Shown here: positions 34,006 through 43,815 of the stretch, in pieces
How the letters are laid out: each line of letters starts with the position of its first letter
How positions within the stretch are numbered: position 1 is the first letter of the stretch
Origin: Umezawaea sp049997955
GTDB lineage: Bacteria > Actinomycetota > Actinomycetes > Mycobacteriales > Pseudonocardiaceae
Reading direction: 5' to 3'
DNA: 64,000 nucleotides
Assembly (NCBI GenBank): GCA_049997955.1
Contig: JAEBDY010000005.1
Coordinates: forward strand, 434,001 to 498,000
Translations under genes and position numbers: made by a program
The notes under the pieces: generated by a model
Told to the model about the DNA's origin: nothing
What the model saw: the letters and a program-made list of their open reading frames with translations, nothing else
Databases searched by the model: none

Positions 34006-35577
34006 TCAGCGCAGCGTGTAGCCGAGGCTGCCCTCGGACGTCTGGCCCTCGCAGTTGGGGTCGCCGGACTCCATGTGGTCGCCGCTGCTCCGCACCAGGC
34101 AGCGGTACACGGGGGCGCTCGGCTGGGTGCCCGAGGCGCCGTCCAGGAAGTACGCGAGCAGGCCCAGCGGGACGCGGCCCTCGCAGGCCGAGTCGTACGA
34201 GGTGAAGTAGTCGGTGTTCACGCGGCAGCGGTAGAGCGGGTGCGTGCCGGGGAGCTGGGTCGTGTACGCGCGGCCCAGGCTGCCCTCACGGGTGTAGCCG
34301 GTGGGGGCGCCCGTGGTCGAGGTCAGGTGGTCGCGGCCGTTGAAGTACCGGACCACGTCCACAGTGGACGGAGCGCTCGGCCCGGAACCCAGGTGCAGCA
34401 GCCGGTTCGGCGAGCCCGCGCCGGGATCGGTGATCTTGTCGGGGGTGGAGTCGTTGAGCAGCGCGGTCTGCACGGCCGCGGGCGCGGCGCCGGGGTTGGT
34501 CGCCAGATGGGCCGCGGCGACGCCCGCCACGTGCGGGGTGGCCATCGAGGTGCCGCTGATGGTGTTCGTAGCGCCGTCGTCGGTGATCCAGGACGACGTG
34601 ATGTTCACGCCCGGCGCGTACAGGTCGGTGCAGGTGCCGTAGTTGGAGAACGACGCGCGTCGGTCGGTGATGTCCGAGGCGTTGACGGTGATCGCCTCGG
34701 CGACCAGCGCCGGGCTGAACGCGCAGGCGTTGGCGTTGGAGTTGCCGGACGCGATCGCGTAGGTGACACCGCTGGCGATGGAGGCGCGGACCGCCGCTTC
34801 CAGCGGGGCCGTGGCCGCGGAGGCCGTCGCGCCGAGGCTCATGTTCGCGACAGCGGGCTTCACGGCGTTGCCGGTCACCCAGTCGACGCCGCTGATGACC
34901 TGGGCGAACGTGCCGGAGCCCGCGCAGTTCAGCACCTTGACCGCGACCAGTTGCACGGACTTCGCCACGCCGTACTGGGCGCCGCCGACCGTGCCCGCGA
35001 CGTGCGTGCCGTGGCCGTTGCAGTCGGTGTTGTCGCCGTCGACCGCGTTGTAGCCCCACGTCGCCCGGCCGCCGAACGTGCTGTGCGTCGTGCGGATGCC
35101 CGTGTCGATGATGTACGCGCGCACGTTCGCCGCGGTCGTCGGGTACGTGAAGCTCGCGTCCAGCGGCAGGTTCCGCTGGTCGACGCGGTCCAGCCCCCAC
35201 GACGGCGGGTTCGGCTGCGTGTCGACCGCGCGGACCTCCGCGTCCTGGCTCACCGAGGCCACCGCCGGGTCGGCCGCGAGCTTGCGCGCCGCCTCGGCGG
35301 TGGTGCTGATCGCGAAGCCGCGCAACGCGTGCCGCCACGTCGCCTTCACCGTGCCGCCGTAGCGCTTGGCCAGCCCGTCCGCGGTCCGCTGCGTCGCGGA
35401 CTTCGCGAGGGCGGTGTCCTTGAGCACCACCACGTACCGGTCCGGCACGACCGTCGCGCCGACCGCCACGGCGACCGTGCCCTCCGGTGCGGCCGAGGCG
35501 GTGCCCGCGGCGACGCCGGACAGCGTGAGGGCGGCCGCGGTCCCGAGAACGGCGGCTAATCGAGCGGATGACGTCAT
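34006..35577 (-). CDS. Secreted S8 subtilisin-like protease with C-terminal carbohydrate-binding-like repeats
   Basis: A 523-residue preproenzyme. A Sec signal (LAAVLGTAAALTLSGVAAG, cut after ASA) is followed by an inhibitor_I9 propeptide (DRYVVVLKDTALA to QDAEVRAV), then the S8A domain with catalytic Asp in AYIIDTGIRTTHS, His in NGHGTHVAGTVGG and Ser in GTSMATPHVAGVAA. The final ~120 residues carry three related units (VVRYFNGRDHLTS, LYRCRVNTDYFTS, VYRCLVRSSGDHMES) resembling DUF5648. ATG 35577 has GGAGG six bases upstream. Likely extracellular nutrient protease. Confidence 0.93.
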   Translation of the reverse strand: MTSSARLAAVLGTAAALTLSGVAAGTASAAPEGTVAVAVGATVVPDRYVVVLKDTALAKSATQRTADGLAKRYGGTVKATWRHALRGFAISTTAEAARKLAADPAVASVSQDAEVRAVDTQPNPPSWGLDRVDQRNLPLDASFTYPTTAANVRAYIIDTGIRTTHSTFGGRATWGYNAVDGDNTDCNGHGTHVAGTVGGAQYGVAKSVQLVAVKVLNCAGSGTFAQVISGVDWVTGNAVKPAVANMSLGATASAATAPLEAAVRASIASGVTYAIASGNSNANACAFSPALVAEAITVNASDITDRRASFSNYGTCTDLYAPGVNITSSWITDDGATNTISGTSMATPHVAGVAAAHLATNPGAAPAAVQTALLNDSTPDKITDPGAGSPNRLLHLGSGPSAPSTVDVVRYFNGRDHLTSTTGAPTGYTREGSLGRAYTTQLPGTHPLYRCRVNTDYFTSYDSACEGRVPLGLLAYFLDGASGTQPSAPVYRCLVRSSGDHMESGDPNCEGQTSEGSLGYTLR

Positions 35578-35888
35578 GGATTTCCTCCGGTGGCAGGGGA
35601 ACGCGGCGGCACCAGAGCGTGGCAGGGGGTTCGCGGCGTTCGCATCGGCCAGTCGGATTACCGGCGTTCGCCGCGCGAGACCCTGACGGACGAGGTCGAC
35701 AGCGCACAGCGATGAAGCGGATCGGCCCTGCCGTGTCCGCTGGTCGGAGGAGGTGCGCGGTCGGGGAACTCCCCGGCTTCTACGCGCGCCGGAAATCGTG
35801 GGATTCGCGCCTTTCCCGCTGTTCGGCCGAGCGGCTGGTTCGGGTTTCCGCATTCGACGTGGACGAGGTCGTGCGGAGTCCCGAACCG

Positions 35889-36524
35889 TCAGGCGGTCCA
35901 CCGCCACACCAGCGGCGGACGACCGCCCTTCGGCTGGGCGGCGGCGTGCTGGGCGGTGCGTTCGAGGCCGGGGACCCGGTCCATCGTGCGGCCCAGGTTG
36001 GCCGGGTAGGGGCGGTCGCCGGTGAGGGACTCGGTGACGTCGAGCGCTTGCGCGGTGGTGAACTCGGGGCCGAGGAGGCCCGCGGTGAACGCGGTGTCGC
36101 GCCACAGCTTGTCGGCCAGCAGCGGGCGGCAGTCGGCGACGATGCGGTTGTGGTCGAACGCCAGGGGCGGCACGGTGCCCAGCGGTGTCCACGTGGCGGT
36201 GCCCGCGTCGATCCTGGCGGGGTCGACCGAGGCCCACAGGGCGATCGACAGCGTCGGGCCGCGGGGGTCGCGGGACGGCTCGTCGAACATGGCGAGCTGG
36301 CCCGTCGCGGTCACGGCACGGGCGGGCACGCCCAGTTTTCCGGTGACCGCCCGTTTCGTGGCGTCGCGCAAGCGTTCGCCCTTGCCCAGCAGCACACCCG
36401 GCAGGGCCAGGTCGCCCGCGAACGGGGCCTGCGCGCGCGGTGCTACCCCCAGCAGCACCGCGCGCGCGTCCGGGTCGAACCGCAGCACGACCACGTCCAC
36501 CGAGACCAGCGTCGACTCGATCAT
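35889..36524 (-). CDS. NrtR-like regulator with degenerate Nudix domain
   Basis: A 211-residue protein. The N-terminal Nudix fold (VSVDVVVLRFDPDARAVLLGV, LALPGVLLGKGE) has lost the catalytic Glu pattern: KRAVTGKLGV stands where REUxEExGU is expected. The C-terminal winged helix (LLGPEFTTAQALDVTESLTG, then RPPLVWRW) is the NrtR type. NrtR proteins sense ADP-ribose or related ligands rather than hydrolyse them. It is the last gene of a leftward set with an ADSS paralogue, a vWA protein and a pseudokinase, 20 bp behind the ADSS gene. ATG 36524 is the natural start. The 310 bp from 35578 to 35888 hold no supported gene. Confidence 0.82.
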   Translation of the reverse strand: MIESTLVSVDVVVLRFDPDARAVLLGVAPRAQAPFAGDLALPGVLLGKGERLRDATKRAVTGKLGVPARAVTATGQLAMFDEPSRDPRGPTLSIALWASVDPARIDAGTATWTPLGTVPPLAFDHNRIVADCRPLLADKLWRDTAFTAGLLGPEFTTAQALDVTESLTGDRPYPANLGRTMDRVPGLERTAQHAAAQPKGGRPPLVWRWTA

Positions 36525-36543
36525 GGTGGGATTCTCCCGCACG

Positions 36544-37788
36544 TCAGCGGCGGACCGGGGTCCGGACGGCGTAGTCCGACCTGGCGGCACCCGCTCCGGC
36601 GACGAGCACCGGGACGTCGAGCAGGTCCTCCAGGAACGCCACGGGATCGGCCAGGTCCTCCAGGACCGGGTCGCACCCGGCCGCGAAGTCCGCCAGGTCC
36701 GGCCCCGGCACGACGCCGCTCGCGTAGGAGGTGGCTGCCTTGAGGTCCCAGGCGTCCAGGTGCGTCACGGCGAGGCCGTCGACGCCGCCGCACGCGGCCA
36801 CGGCGTACCGCAGCAGCACGGTGTCCAGGTGCCCGGCCCGCCACGCGCCCTGGTACTCGCCGGTGCCGTTGTGGCGTTCGGGGAACCGGGCGAGCACCGC
36901 GCGGTCCTCGGTCGGCAGCGGCCCGGCGCCGTGCCGGGTCTGGTAGGTCCGCGTCACGCCCAGCACGCGGGCGGGACGGCCCGCGAGCAGTCCCCTGGCG
37001 TTGTGCGGCGTGACGGTGGACCAGGTGGTGTGCGGGTGGAACCCGTGCGTCTCGTCGAGGAGAACTCCTTGCGCGCCCTCGAAAACGAGCCGCCCGGCAT
37101 CGGCGAGGCGACCCGCCTCGTCACCCGTCGTGATCCGCACGGCGTCCGCGAACGCGCGGTAGAGCGCCACCAGGTCGTCCACGACGATGCCGTCGCCGAT
37201 CAGCGGTGCGTAGCACCGGGCGAGCACGTCCAGCTTGCGCCGCAACAGGGTCGGGTTCGCGCAGTCGCCCACGGTCGGTGCCGGGCCCGGAGTGCCCGGC
37301 ACCTCCTGGCCCTCCACCAGGTCGCCCCGCACGGCCCCCCGCCGGTCGAGCAGCGCGTACCACGCGGTCTCGCCGATGCCCTTGCCGCACGAGCCGTGCC
37401 GATCGCGTCCCCTGGCGTCCTCCCGCGCCCGGTTCGCGGCGACGTGGAACGGGGTCGTCAGCAGCGCGTCGGCGTCGATCGACACCAGCCCCAGCGGGTC
37501 GGCGACGCCGAGCGCCGCCAGTTCCCGCGACTCCTTCGCCAGCGCGATCGGCTCCACCAGCACGTGGCGGGACAGCCAGGTCGGCACGCCCGCGAGCGTG
37601 CCGGACCCGAACTGGCTGAACGTGTGGTGCTTCCCGTCGACGACCACGTTGTGCGCCGCCTGCGCGCCCCCGTTGAACCGCACTACCGCCGACACCGATC
37701 CGTCGGCGCACAGCGCGTCGACCACCGCTCCCTTGCCCTCGTCGCCGAACCCCAACCCGACGACGACCACGTGCTCCCCGGTGCTCAC
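36544..37788 (-). CDS. Adenylosuccinate synthetase paralogue (PurA-like)
   Basis: A 414-residue PurA-fold protein. The GTP/IMP loop is VGLGFGDEGKGAVVD and keeps Asp13-equivalent and Lys; NGGAQAAHNVV is the NGGxxAGH-like loop; GSCGKGIGETAWY and FEGAQGVLLDETHGFHPHTT match active-site loops of PurA. The sequence is divergent from housekeeping PurA, and retention of the loop Asp argues against a PurZ (diaminopurine) enzyme. It starts one base after the vWA stop, so it belongs to the J-domain/vWA operon rather than to purine biosynthesis. Probable role is a specialised nucleotide-modifying step. Confidence 0.82.
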   Translation of the reverse strand: MSTGEHVVVVGLGFGDEGKGAVVDALCADGSVSAVVRFNGGAQAAHNVVVDGKHHTFSQFGSGTLAGVPTWLSRHVLVEPIALAKESRELAALGVADPLGLVSIDADALLTTPFHVAANRAREDARGRDRHGSCGKGIGETAWYALLDRRGAVRGDLVEGQEVPGTPGPAPTVGDCANPTLLRRKLDVLARCYAPLIGDGIVVDDLVALYRAFADAVRITTGDEAGRLADAGRLVFEGAQGVLLDETHGFHPHTTWSTVTPHNARGLLAGRPARVLGVTRTYQTRHGAGPLPTEDRAVLARFPERHNGTGEYQGAWRAGHLDTVLLRYAVAACGGVDGLAVTHLDAWDLKAATSYASGVVPGPDLADFAAGCDPVLEDLADPVAFLEDLLDVPVLVAGAGAARSDYAVRTPVRR

Positions 37789-37789
37789 G

Positions 37790-38782
37790 TCAGCTCAGCG
37801 CCACGTCGTCGGGGCCGTCGATGCCCAGCGGGGCGGCCGACTTCGTGAGCGACTTCGCGTTGGCGCCGACCGAGACCAGGGCCTTGCCGACCGCCTTGCT
37901 CTCGGCGACCGAGCCGATCTCGGCGAGGTCCACCAGCGCCTGGTCCAGGTCGACCACGCGCTCCTCCACGCCGATGGTCGCGGCGATCAGCTCGCACACC
38001 GCGCCGGGGTCGTCCAGCTTGAGGAAGTTCTGGCCCAGGATCTGGCGCCAGTGCTCGCCGATGGCGTCGTCGTTGTAGTACGACGACTGGTTGGGCAGGA
38101 TGAAGTACACGTTCCACTTGCGGGCCAGTTCGCGGTACACCGACACGGGGTCGATGTCCTGGGCGATGTCGTCGCCGATGATCCGGCGGATGTGGCGAGC
38201 CTCCAGGCGCGGCTTGTTCAGCTCGTCGCCGATCAGGAACAGGTAGCCCTTGCGGCCGCGCTTCTGCCACGCGTCGGTGACGACGTGCCGGGCCACGAAG
38301 TACGCGGCCAGCTCGTAGGACTCGCTCTTCTGCCCGCCGCCGTTGCCCTCAAGGAAGATGTCGCGCAGCTGCTCGTCCATCCGGTTGTCCGACTCGAACT
38401 GGCCCACCTGCAGCGGCACGCGGTCGCTGTCGGCGTCACCGATCCCGCCGAACATCAACTGCGGGTCGGCGAGGTAGCCCTTGCGCTGCAACAGGCCGTG
38501 CAGCTTTCCGAGCTTGCCCTGCATGATCTTCGGCACGCTGCCCATCGAGCCGGTCACGTCGAACAGCACCGCGATCGGCGTCGAGTCGGCGTGGTCGGGC
38601 GAGTCGCGGCACTCGCGGGCCGCCACGTTCAGCGGGTCCATCGAGGGCGCTGCCTTCCACTTCGACGACGGGGTCGCCTTCGTGGCCGCGGTGTAGCCGA
38701 AGTCGGCGATCCCCTTGGCCGCGCGGAAGGTCTTGGCCGCCGCGTAGGCGTTGTCGTCCCAGCTGCCGTGTCCCATGGTCAT
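37790..38782 (-). CDS. vWA-domain protein of the ADSS/pseudokinase cluster
   Basis: A 330-residue protein. After an N-terminal segment (MGHGSWDDNAYAAAKTFRAA), a vWA domain shows MIDAS DxTxS in AVLFDVTGSMGSVPK, FGGIGDADSDRVPLQV, and IFLEGNGGGQKSESYELAAYF. The C-terminal 60 residues are helical. Cytoplasmic, no signal peptide. ATG 38782 overlaps the stop of the upstream kinase-like gene (ATGA) with GGAG four bases before it; ATG 38776 is a second candidate. Likely scaffold or metal-dependent partner of the ADSS paralogue and pseudokinase. Confidence 0.88.
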   Translation of the reverse strand: MTMGHGSWDDNAYAAAKTFRAAKGIADFGYTAATKATPSSKWKAAPSMDPLNVAARECRDSPDHADSTPIAVLFDVTGSMGSVPKIMQGKLGKLHGLLQRKGYLADPQLMFGGIGDADSDRVPLQVGQFESDNRMDEQLRDIFLEGNGGGQKSESYELAAYFVARHVVTDAWQKRGRKGYLFLIGDELNKPRLEARHIRRIIGDDIAQDIDPVSVYRELARKWNVYFILPNQSSYYNDDAIGEHWRQILGQNFLKLDDPGAVCELIAATIGVEERVVDLDQALVDLAEIGSVAESKAVGKALVSVGANAKSLTKSAAPLGIDGPDDVALS

Positions 38783-39789
38783 GCTCCTGTCTGGTGGGGA
38801 AGGGCGAACGGGCGGAAGACCCGCTTGCCGTAGAGGTCTTCGAGCAGATCGTCGTACTCGCCCAGCAGGTCGACGGCGTCCGGTCGTCTGGACGGTCGGT
38901 CCTGGGTGCAACCGCGGGCGAACGCGATCTGCCGTTTTTCGTCGGGTGCCAGCAGGTCCAGCATCAGCGTGTGTGCCATGTGGACGTCCGTGGCGGTGGT
39001 GACCGGCTCGTTCGCGAGAACCTCCGGCGGGTAGGTGATGGTCTTGCTGGTCGCGAGGAGCCGCTGTCCCGCCTCGACGGCGAACGACCACCCGGCCAGC
39101 ACGATCCCGTGCTTCTCGGGGTGCACCAGCACGTTCTCGGCGGTGACGGCCCCGTGCACCAGGCCGATGCCGTGCGCCCCGGCCAGCGCTTTGAGCAGCC
39201 TGCGGTGCATCCAGGCGTAATCGCGCCCGTCCAGCCCGTGCGGGAACGCGCGCCGCACGTCGGCGAGCGTCACGAACCCCTCCACCAGCGGGTCGAGCAC
39301 CGTGAACGCCCGCTCGCCCCGGTCGACGTCACCGGAGGTGTCGAGCAGCCGCGGGTAGTAGGGGCGCAGCCAGCGGTGCTGGTTCGTGAACCGCTCCAAC
39401 GCCCGCAGCGCGTCCCACTCGCCGTGCAGCAACGGGTTCAGCGCCGGGTTGCGCACCACCTTGACCACGTGCGGGCCGTCGGTCTCGTACACGTTCGCGA
39501 CGCTGCCGACGGCGAACGGTTCGCCGATCCGGTAGGAGCCGGTCGCCGTGCGCAGCTCGACGGTGGTGCCGTGCGTCCACTCGTGGTGCATCCGGGTCAG
39601 CTCCGCGGACGCCGCGTGCGCCCGCACGTCCCCCGCGCCGGTCACGTCCGGGTGCAGGACGGAGGCCAGCGCGCGGTACAGCCGCCGTGCCTCCTTGCGT
39701 CGCGTCGGATCGGTGGTGGGAGGCCCGAAGAGCCCGGCGGCCGATCCGGCCCGCTCCACTCGGTCTAGTGCCTCTGCCCTGGTGAACAT
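38779..39789 (-). CDS. J-domain-like protein fused to a pseudokinase
   Basis: A 336-residue protein. Residues about 30-72 form a J-domain-like helical hairpin with the HPD motif (ASVLHPDVTG). Residues about 85-320 are a protein-kinase fold: Lys in HVVKVVRNP, but the HRD loop reads LVHGAVTAENVLV (Asp to Ala) and the DFG region is VLAGWSF, with no Asp. It therefore looks catalytically dead, probably a scaffold or nucleotide sensor. It heads the four-gene set ending at 35889. Start codon at 39789 follows a divergent promoter area. Confidence 0.82.
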   Translation of the reverse strand: MFTRAEALDRVERAGSAAGLFGPPTTDPTRRKEARRLYRALASVLHPDVTGAGDVRAHAASAELTRMHHEWTHGTTVELRTATGSYRIGEPFAVGSVANVYETDGPHVVKVVRNPALNPLLHGEWDALRALERFTNQHRWLRPYYPRLLDTSGDVDRGERAFTVLDPLVEGFVTLADVRRAFPHGLDGRDYAWMHRRLLKALAGAHGIGLVHGAVTAENVLVHPEKHGIVLAGWSFAVEAGQRLLATSKTITYPPEVLANEPVTTATDVHMAHTLMLDLLAPDEKRQIAFARGCTQDRPSRRPDAVDLLGEYDDLLEDLYGKRVFRPFALPHQTGA

Positions 39790-39871
39790 AGTTTGAGTCT
39801 AGATAACTCAAACCCGAGGCGCAACTGTTCACCGCTGATGTGACCCACGCCGCTGATCGTCCGAAAACGAC

Positions 39872-39907
39872 GGAGGCGCCGCACCCGACTTCGGGTGCGG
39901 CGCCTCC
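39872..39907 (-). terminator. Terminator after dnaE1
   Basis: A perfect 17-bp stem (GGAGGCGCCGCACCCGA / TCGGGTGCGGCGCCTCC) with a UUCG-like tip; on the minus strand GTCGTTTTC follows. It lies eight bases beyond the dnaE1 stop. Confidence 0.88.
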
Positions 39908-39915
39908 GGAGGGGT

Positions 39916-42900
39916 CTAGCGTTCGATCAGGACACCCGGCAGCGTCTTCAGGTCACCGAAGAAGGACGGGGTGGTCGCCACGCGGAAGTTGTCCACGACG
40001 TACAGCTCCTTGGTGCGGTCGCGGCGCTGCACGTTGAGGTGCACCGGCACGTCGCCGAGGTGCGAGGCGAGCGTCTGCTTCAGCTCCTCGACCAGTTCCG
40101 GCGTGAGCGTCTTGGTGCTGAGGCCGAGGACGATCGGGGGGGCGACGCCGGGGTTGTTCTCGGCGTCGGAGATGTCCAGCGGCACGACGTCGCTGCCGAA
40201 GATCGACATCTTGTCCTCGCGCCAGTTGACGCGGCCCTTGACGCACACCGCCGAGTCGAGTTCCAGGTCGCCGTAGAGGACCGAGTACGACTTCGGGAAG
40301 AACAGGACCTCCACGGCCGCGTCGAGGTCCTCGATGGTGACGATCGCCCACGGCTCGCCGTTCTTGTTGACCCGCCGCTCCATCGCGGAGATCATCCCGG
40401 AGACGATCAGCTCGCCTTCCTTCGGCGGGTCGTCCAGCACGACGGCGATCGGGCGCGGCGCGTACTTGCGCAGGATCCGCTCGGTGCCGTCCAGCGGGTG
40501 GGCCGAGACGTACAGGCCCAGCATCTCCTTCTCCAGGGAGAGCATCTGCTTGCGCGGCCACTCCTCGGAGCCGATCTTGAGGTGCGCCAGCGCCGAGCTG
40601 TCGTCGTCCTTCTCGTCGGAGTCGTCACCGCCGCCGAACAGGTCGAACTGGCCGTCCGCTTCCTTGCGCTTGATCGGGACGACGATGTCGACCGCGTCCT
40701 CGTGCACCTGGATCAGCGACAGGCGCGTGTGGTCGAAGGAGTCGAACGCGCCCGCCTTGATCAGCGACTCGATGACCCTCTTGTTGCACACCACCAGTTC
40801 GGACTTGTCCATGAAGTCCGTGAACGACGTGTACGCGCCGCGCTTCTGCCGCGTGGCGACGATGGAGTCGACGACGTTCGCGCCGACGTTGCGGATGGCG
40901 CCCAGGCCGAAGCGGATGTCCGTGCCGACCGCGCCGAAGCGGAGCGCGGACTCGTTGACGTCCGGCGGCAGCACCTTGATGCCGAGCCTGCGGCACTCGG
41001 CGAGGTAGACCGCCGACTTGTCCTTGTTGTCCGCCACCGAGGTCAGCAGCGCGGCCATGTACTCCGCGCGGAAGTTCGCCTTGAGGTACGCGGTCCAGTA
41101 CGAGATCAGGCCGTACGCGGCCGCGTGCGACTTGTTGAACGCGTAGCCCGCGAACGGGAGAATGGTGTCCCACAGGGCTTTGATGGCCTCGTCGGAGAAC
41201 TTCAGCTCGTGGTTCCGCATGCCGTCGCGGAAACCCTCGAACTCCTTGGCCAGCACCTCGGCCTTCTTCTTGCCCATCGCCTTGCGGAGCACGTCCGCGC
41301 GGCCCATCGAGTAGTTGGCGACCTTCTGGGCGATGAACATGATCTGTTCCTGGTAGACGATCAGACCGTAGGTCTCGCCCAGGATGTCCTTCAGCGGCTC
41401 CGCCAGCTCCGGGTGGATCGGCGTCACCTCCTGACGGCCGTTCTTGCGGTCCGCGTAGTCGTTGTGGGCGTTCATGCCCATCGGGCCGGGGCGGTACAGC
41501 GCGCCGACCGCGACGATGTCCTCGAACGACGTCGGCTGCATCCGGCGCAGCAGGTCGCGCATGGGGCCGCCGTCCAGCTGGAACACGCCGAGCGTGTCAC
41601 CGCGGCTGAGCAGCGCGTACGTCTCGGGGTTGTCCAGCGGCAGGTTGTCGTTGTCGAAGTCCGGGACCTGCTCCTTGCCCCGGTTCGCCTCGATGTTGTC
41701 GATGGCGTCGCCCATGACCGTCAGGTTGCGCAGGCCGAGGAAGTCCATCTTCAACAGGCCGATGTTCTCGCAGGACGGGTAGTCCCAGCCGGTGATGATG
41801 GAGCCGTCGTCGCGCATCCACAGCGGCACGGAGTCCGACAGCGGGTCGCGCGACATGATCACCGCGCAGGCGTGGACGCCCGCGTTGCGGATCAGGCCCT
41901 CCAGGCCGCGAGCCGTGTCGAAGATCGTCTTGACCTGCTCGTCGGTCTCGACCAGCGCCCGGACCTCGGCGGCCTCGCCGTAGCGCGGGTGGCTCTTGTC
42001 GACGATGCCGTAGAGCGGGATGTCCTTCGCCATGATCGGCGGCGGCAGCGCCTTGGAGATGCGGTCGGCGATGCCGAAGCCCGGCTGGCCGAAGTGCACG
42101 CGCGCGGAGTCCTTCAGCGCGGCCTTGGTCTTGATGGTGCCGAACGTGATCACCTGGGCGACCCGGTCGTTGCCGTACTTGTCGGAGGCGTACCTGATCA
42201 TCTCGCCCCGGCGGCGGTCGTCGAAGTCGATGTCGATGTCGGGCATGGCCGTGCGCTCGGGGTTCAGGAACCGCTCGAACAGCAGACCGTGGGGGATGGG
42301 GTCGATGTTCGTGATGCCCATCGCGTACGCGACCAGCGCGCCCGCGGCGGAACCACGGCCGGGGCCGACGCGGATGCCGATGTCCCGCGCGTGGCGGATG
42401 AGGTCGCCGACGATGAGGAAGTAGGCGGGGAAGCCCTTGTCGATGATGACCTTGAGCTCGAACTCGGCGCGCTCGACGTAGCCGTCCGGGATGCCCGCCG
42501 GGAAGCGGCGCTCCAGGCCGACCATGACCTCGTGGCGGAACCACGACTCCTGCGTCTCGCCCTCGGGGACGGCGAAGTTCGGGATGCGGTCGTGGTGGGC
42601 CCACACGTCGTCGTACGACTCGACCCGCTGGGCGATCTCCAGGGTCGAGTCCGTCGCGCCCGGCACCTCGGAGTCCCAGAGCTCCCGCATGTCCTGGGCG
42701 GACTTCAGGTAGTAGCCGTCGCCGTCGAACTTGAACCGCGCGGGGTCGGACAGCATCTTGCCGGACTGCACGCAGAGCAGCGCCTCGTGCGTGCTCGCCT
42801 GCTCCTTGGTCACGTAGTGGCTGTCGTTCGTCGCCAGCGGGGGGATGCCGAGCTTCTTGCCGACCATGAGCAGGCCCTCGCGGACCCGGCGCTCGATGCT

Positions 42901-43485
42901 CAGGCCGTGGTCCATCAGTTCGAGGTAGAAGTTCTCGGCGCCGAAGATGTCCCGGTAGTCGGAGGCGGCCTGGATCGCCTCGGCCTCCTGGCCGAGCCGC
43001 AGCCGCGTCTGGACCTCGCCCGACGGGCAGCCGGTCGTCGCGATGATGCCCTCGGCGTGCTCGGCGATCAGCTCGCGGTCCATCCGGGGCTTGCGGTAGT
43101 AGCCCTCCATGCTGGCCCGCGTGTGCAGCTTGAACAGGTTCCGCAGCCCGACCGCGTTGCCCGCGAGCATCGTCATGTGGGTGTACGCGCCGGCACCGGC
43201 GAGGTCGTCGCCGCGCTGGCCGGGGTCGCCCCAGAACACCGGCTTCTTGTGCAGGCGGTTGTGCGGGGCGACGTAGGCCTCGATGCCGATGATCGGCTTG
43301 ATCCCGAACTTGGTGGCCGTCTGGTAGAACTCGTCGGCCCCGTACATGTTGCCGTGGTCCGTCATCCCCACCGCCGGCATGCCCAGCCGCTGAGCCTCTT
43401 CGAACAGCGGGGCGACCTTCGCCGCACCGTCGAGCATCGAGTACTCGGTGTGGACGTGCAGGTGGACGAACGAATCGCCGGACAC
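39916..43485 (-). CDS. dnaE1: DNA polymerase III alpha subunit, replicative
   Basis: The 1,189-residue replicative polymerase of the chromosome. The PHP domain opens with FVHLHVHTEYSMLDGAAK and ends by about 300. The polymerase palm contains the catalytic PDIDIDFDD, with GRGSAAGALVAYAMGI upstream. The tandem HhH and OB domains are at about 880-1090. Length matches actinobacterial DnaE1 (about 1,180). GTG 43485 gives the standard N-terminus and is preceded by GGGAGG; an upstream extension to 43548 is not conserved. Single gene with its own terminator. Confidence 0.97.
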   Translation of the reverse strand: MSGDSFVHLHVHTEYSMLDGAAKVAPLFEEAQRLGMPAVGMTDHGNMYGADEFYQTATKFGIKPIIGIEAYVAPHNRLHKKPVFWGDPGQRGDDLAGAGAYTHMTMLAGNAVGLRNLFKLHTRASMEGYYRKPRMDRELIAEHAEGIIATTGCPSGEVQTRLRLGQEAEAIQAASDYRDIFGAENFYLELMDHGLSIERRVREGLLMVGKKLGIPPLATNDSHYVTKEQASTHEALLCVQSGKMLSDPARFKFDGDGYYLKSAQDMRELWDSEVPGATDSTLEIAQRVESYDDVWAHHDRIPNFAVPEGETQESWFRHEVMVGLERRFPAGIPDGYVERAEFELKVIIDKGFPAYFLIVGDLIRHARDIGIRVGPGRGSAAGALVAYAMGITNIDPIPHGLLFERFLNPERTAMPDIDIDFDDRRRGEMIRYASDKYGNDRVAQVITFGTIKTKAALKDSARVHFGQPGFGIADRISKALPPPIMAKDIPLYGIVDKSHPRYGEAAEVRALVETDEQVKTIFDTARGLEGLIRNAGVHACAVIMSRDPLSDSVPLWMRDDGSIITGWDYPSCENIGLLKMDFLGLRNLTVMGDAIDNIEANRGKEQVPDFDNDNLPLDNPETYALLSRGDTLGVFQLDGGPMRDLLRRMQPTSFEDIVAVGALYRPGPMGMNAHNDYADRKNGRQEVTPIHPELAEPLKDILGETYGLIVYQEQIMFIAQKVANYSMGRADVLRKAMGKKKAEVLAKEFEGFRDGMRNHELKFSDEAIKALWDTILPFAGYAFNKSHAAAYGLISYWTAYLKANFRAEYMAALLTSVADNKDKSAVYLAECRRLGIKVLPPDVNESALRFGAVGTDIRFGLGAIRNVGANVVDSIVATRQKRGAYTSFTDFMDKSELVVCNKRVIESLIKAGAFDSFDHTRLSLIQVHEDAVDIVVPIKRKEADGQFDLFGGGDDSDEKDDDSSALAHLKIGSEEWPRKQMLSLEKEMLGLYVSAHPLDGTERILRKYAPRPIAVVLDDPPKEGELIVSGMISAMERRVNKNGEPWAIVTIEDLDAAVEVLFFPKSYSVLYGDLELDSAVCVKGRVNWREDKMSIFGSDVVPLDISDAENNPGVAPPIVLGLSTKTLTPELVEELKQTLASHLGDVPVHLNVQRRDRTKELYVVDNFRVATTPSFFGDLKTLPGVLIER

Positions 43486-43815
43486 GGTGAGGGCCTCCCG
43501 AGTTCTTGGTCGTCCGGTGCGCGGGCTCAGCACGGACCGGGACCACACTAGTCAGCCGGGGAACCGCGCGCTCAGGCGGTTGGATCGTCCCCCGAAGCAC
43601 GATCCACAGCGGGTAGACACCCCGGTGGAACGCCGATCGGCCCGGTCTTCGACCCGGTTGTGCGCGTACCGTGACGGAGGTCTCGCTCACCGTGCGACGC
43701 CGGACGTGCGCAGATTCGACCGGCCGATCTTCGCGTACCGCCGGGCTCTCGCAGGACGGCCGTGAGATGCTTTCGCCCACGTGAGGACCGGTCAGGGCGA
43801 GAGGCGAAAAACACG

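Noticed and set aside
36544..37788. ADSS paralogue as PurZ (diaminopurine pathway)
   Set aside because: The GDEGKG loop keeps the Asp that PurZ enzymes lack, and no other Z-genome genes are nearby.
39916..43551. 1,218-codon plus-strand frame opposite dnaE1
   Set aside because: Antisense shadow of dnaE1, a common artefact in high-GC DNA.
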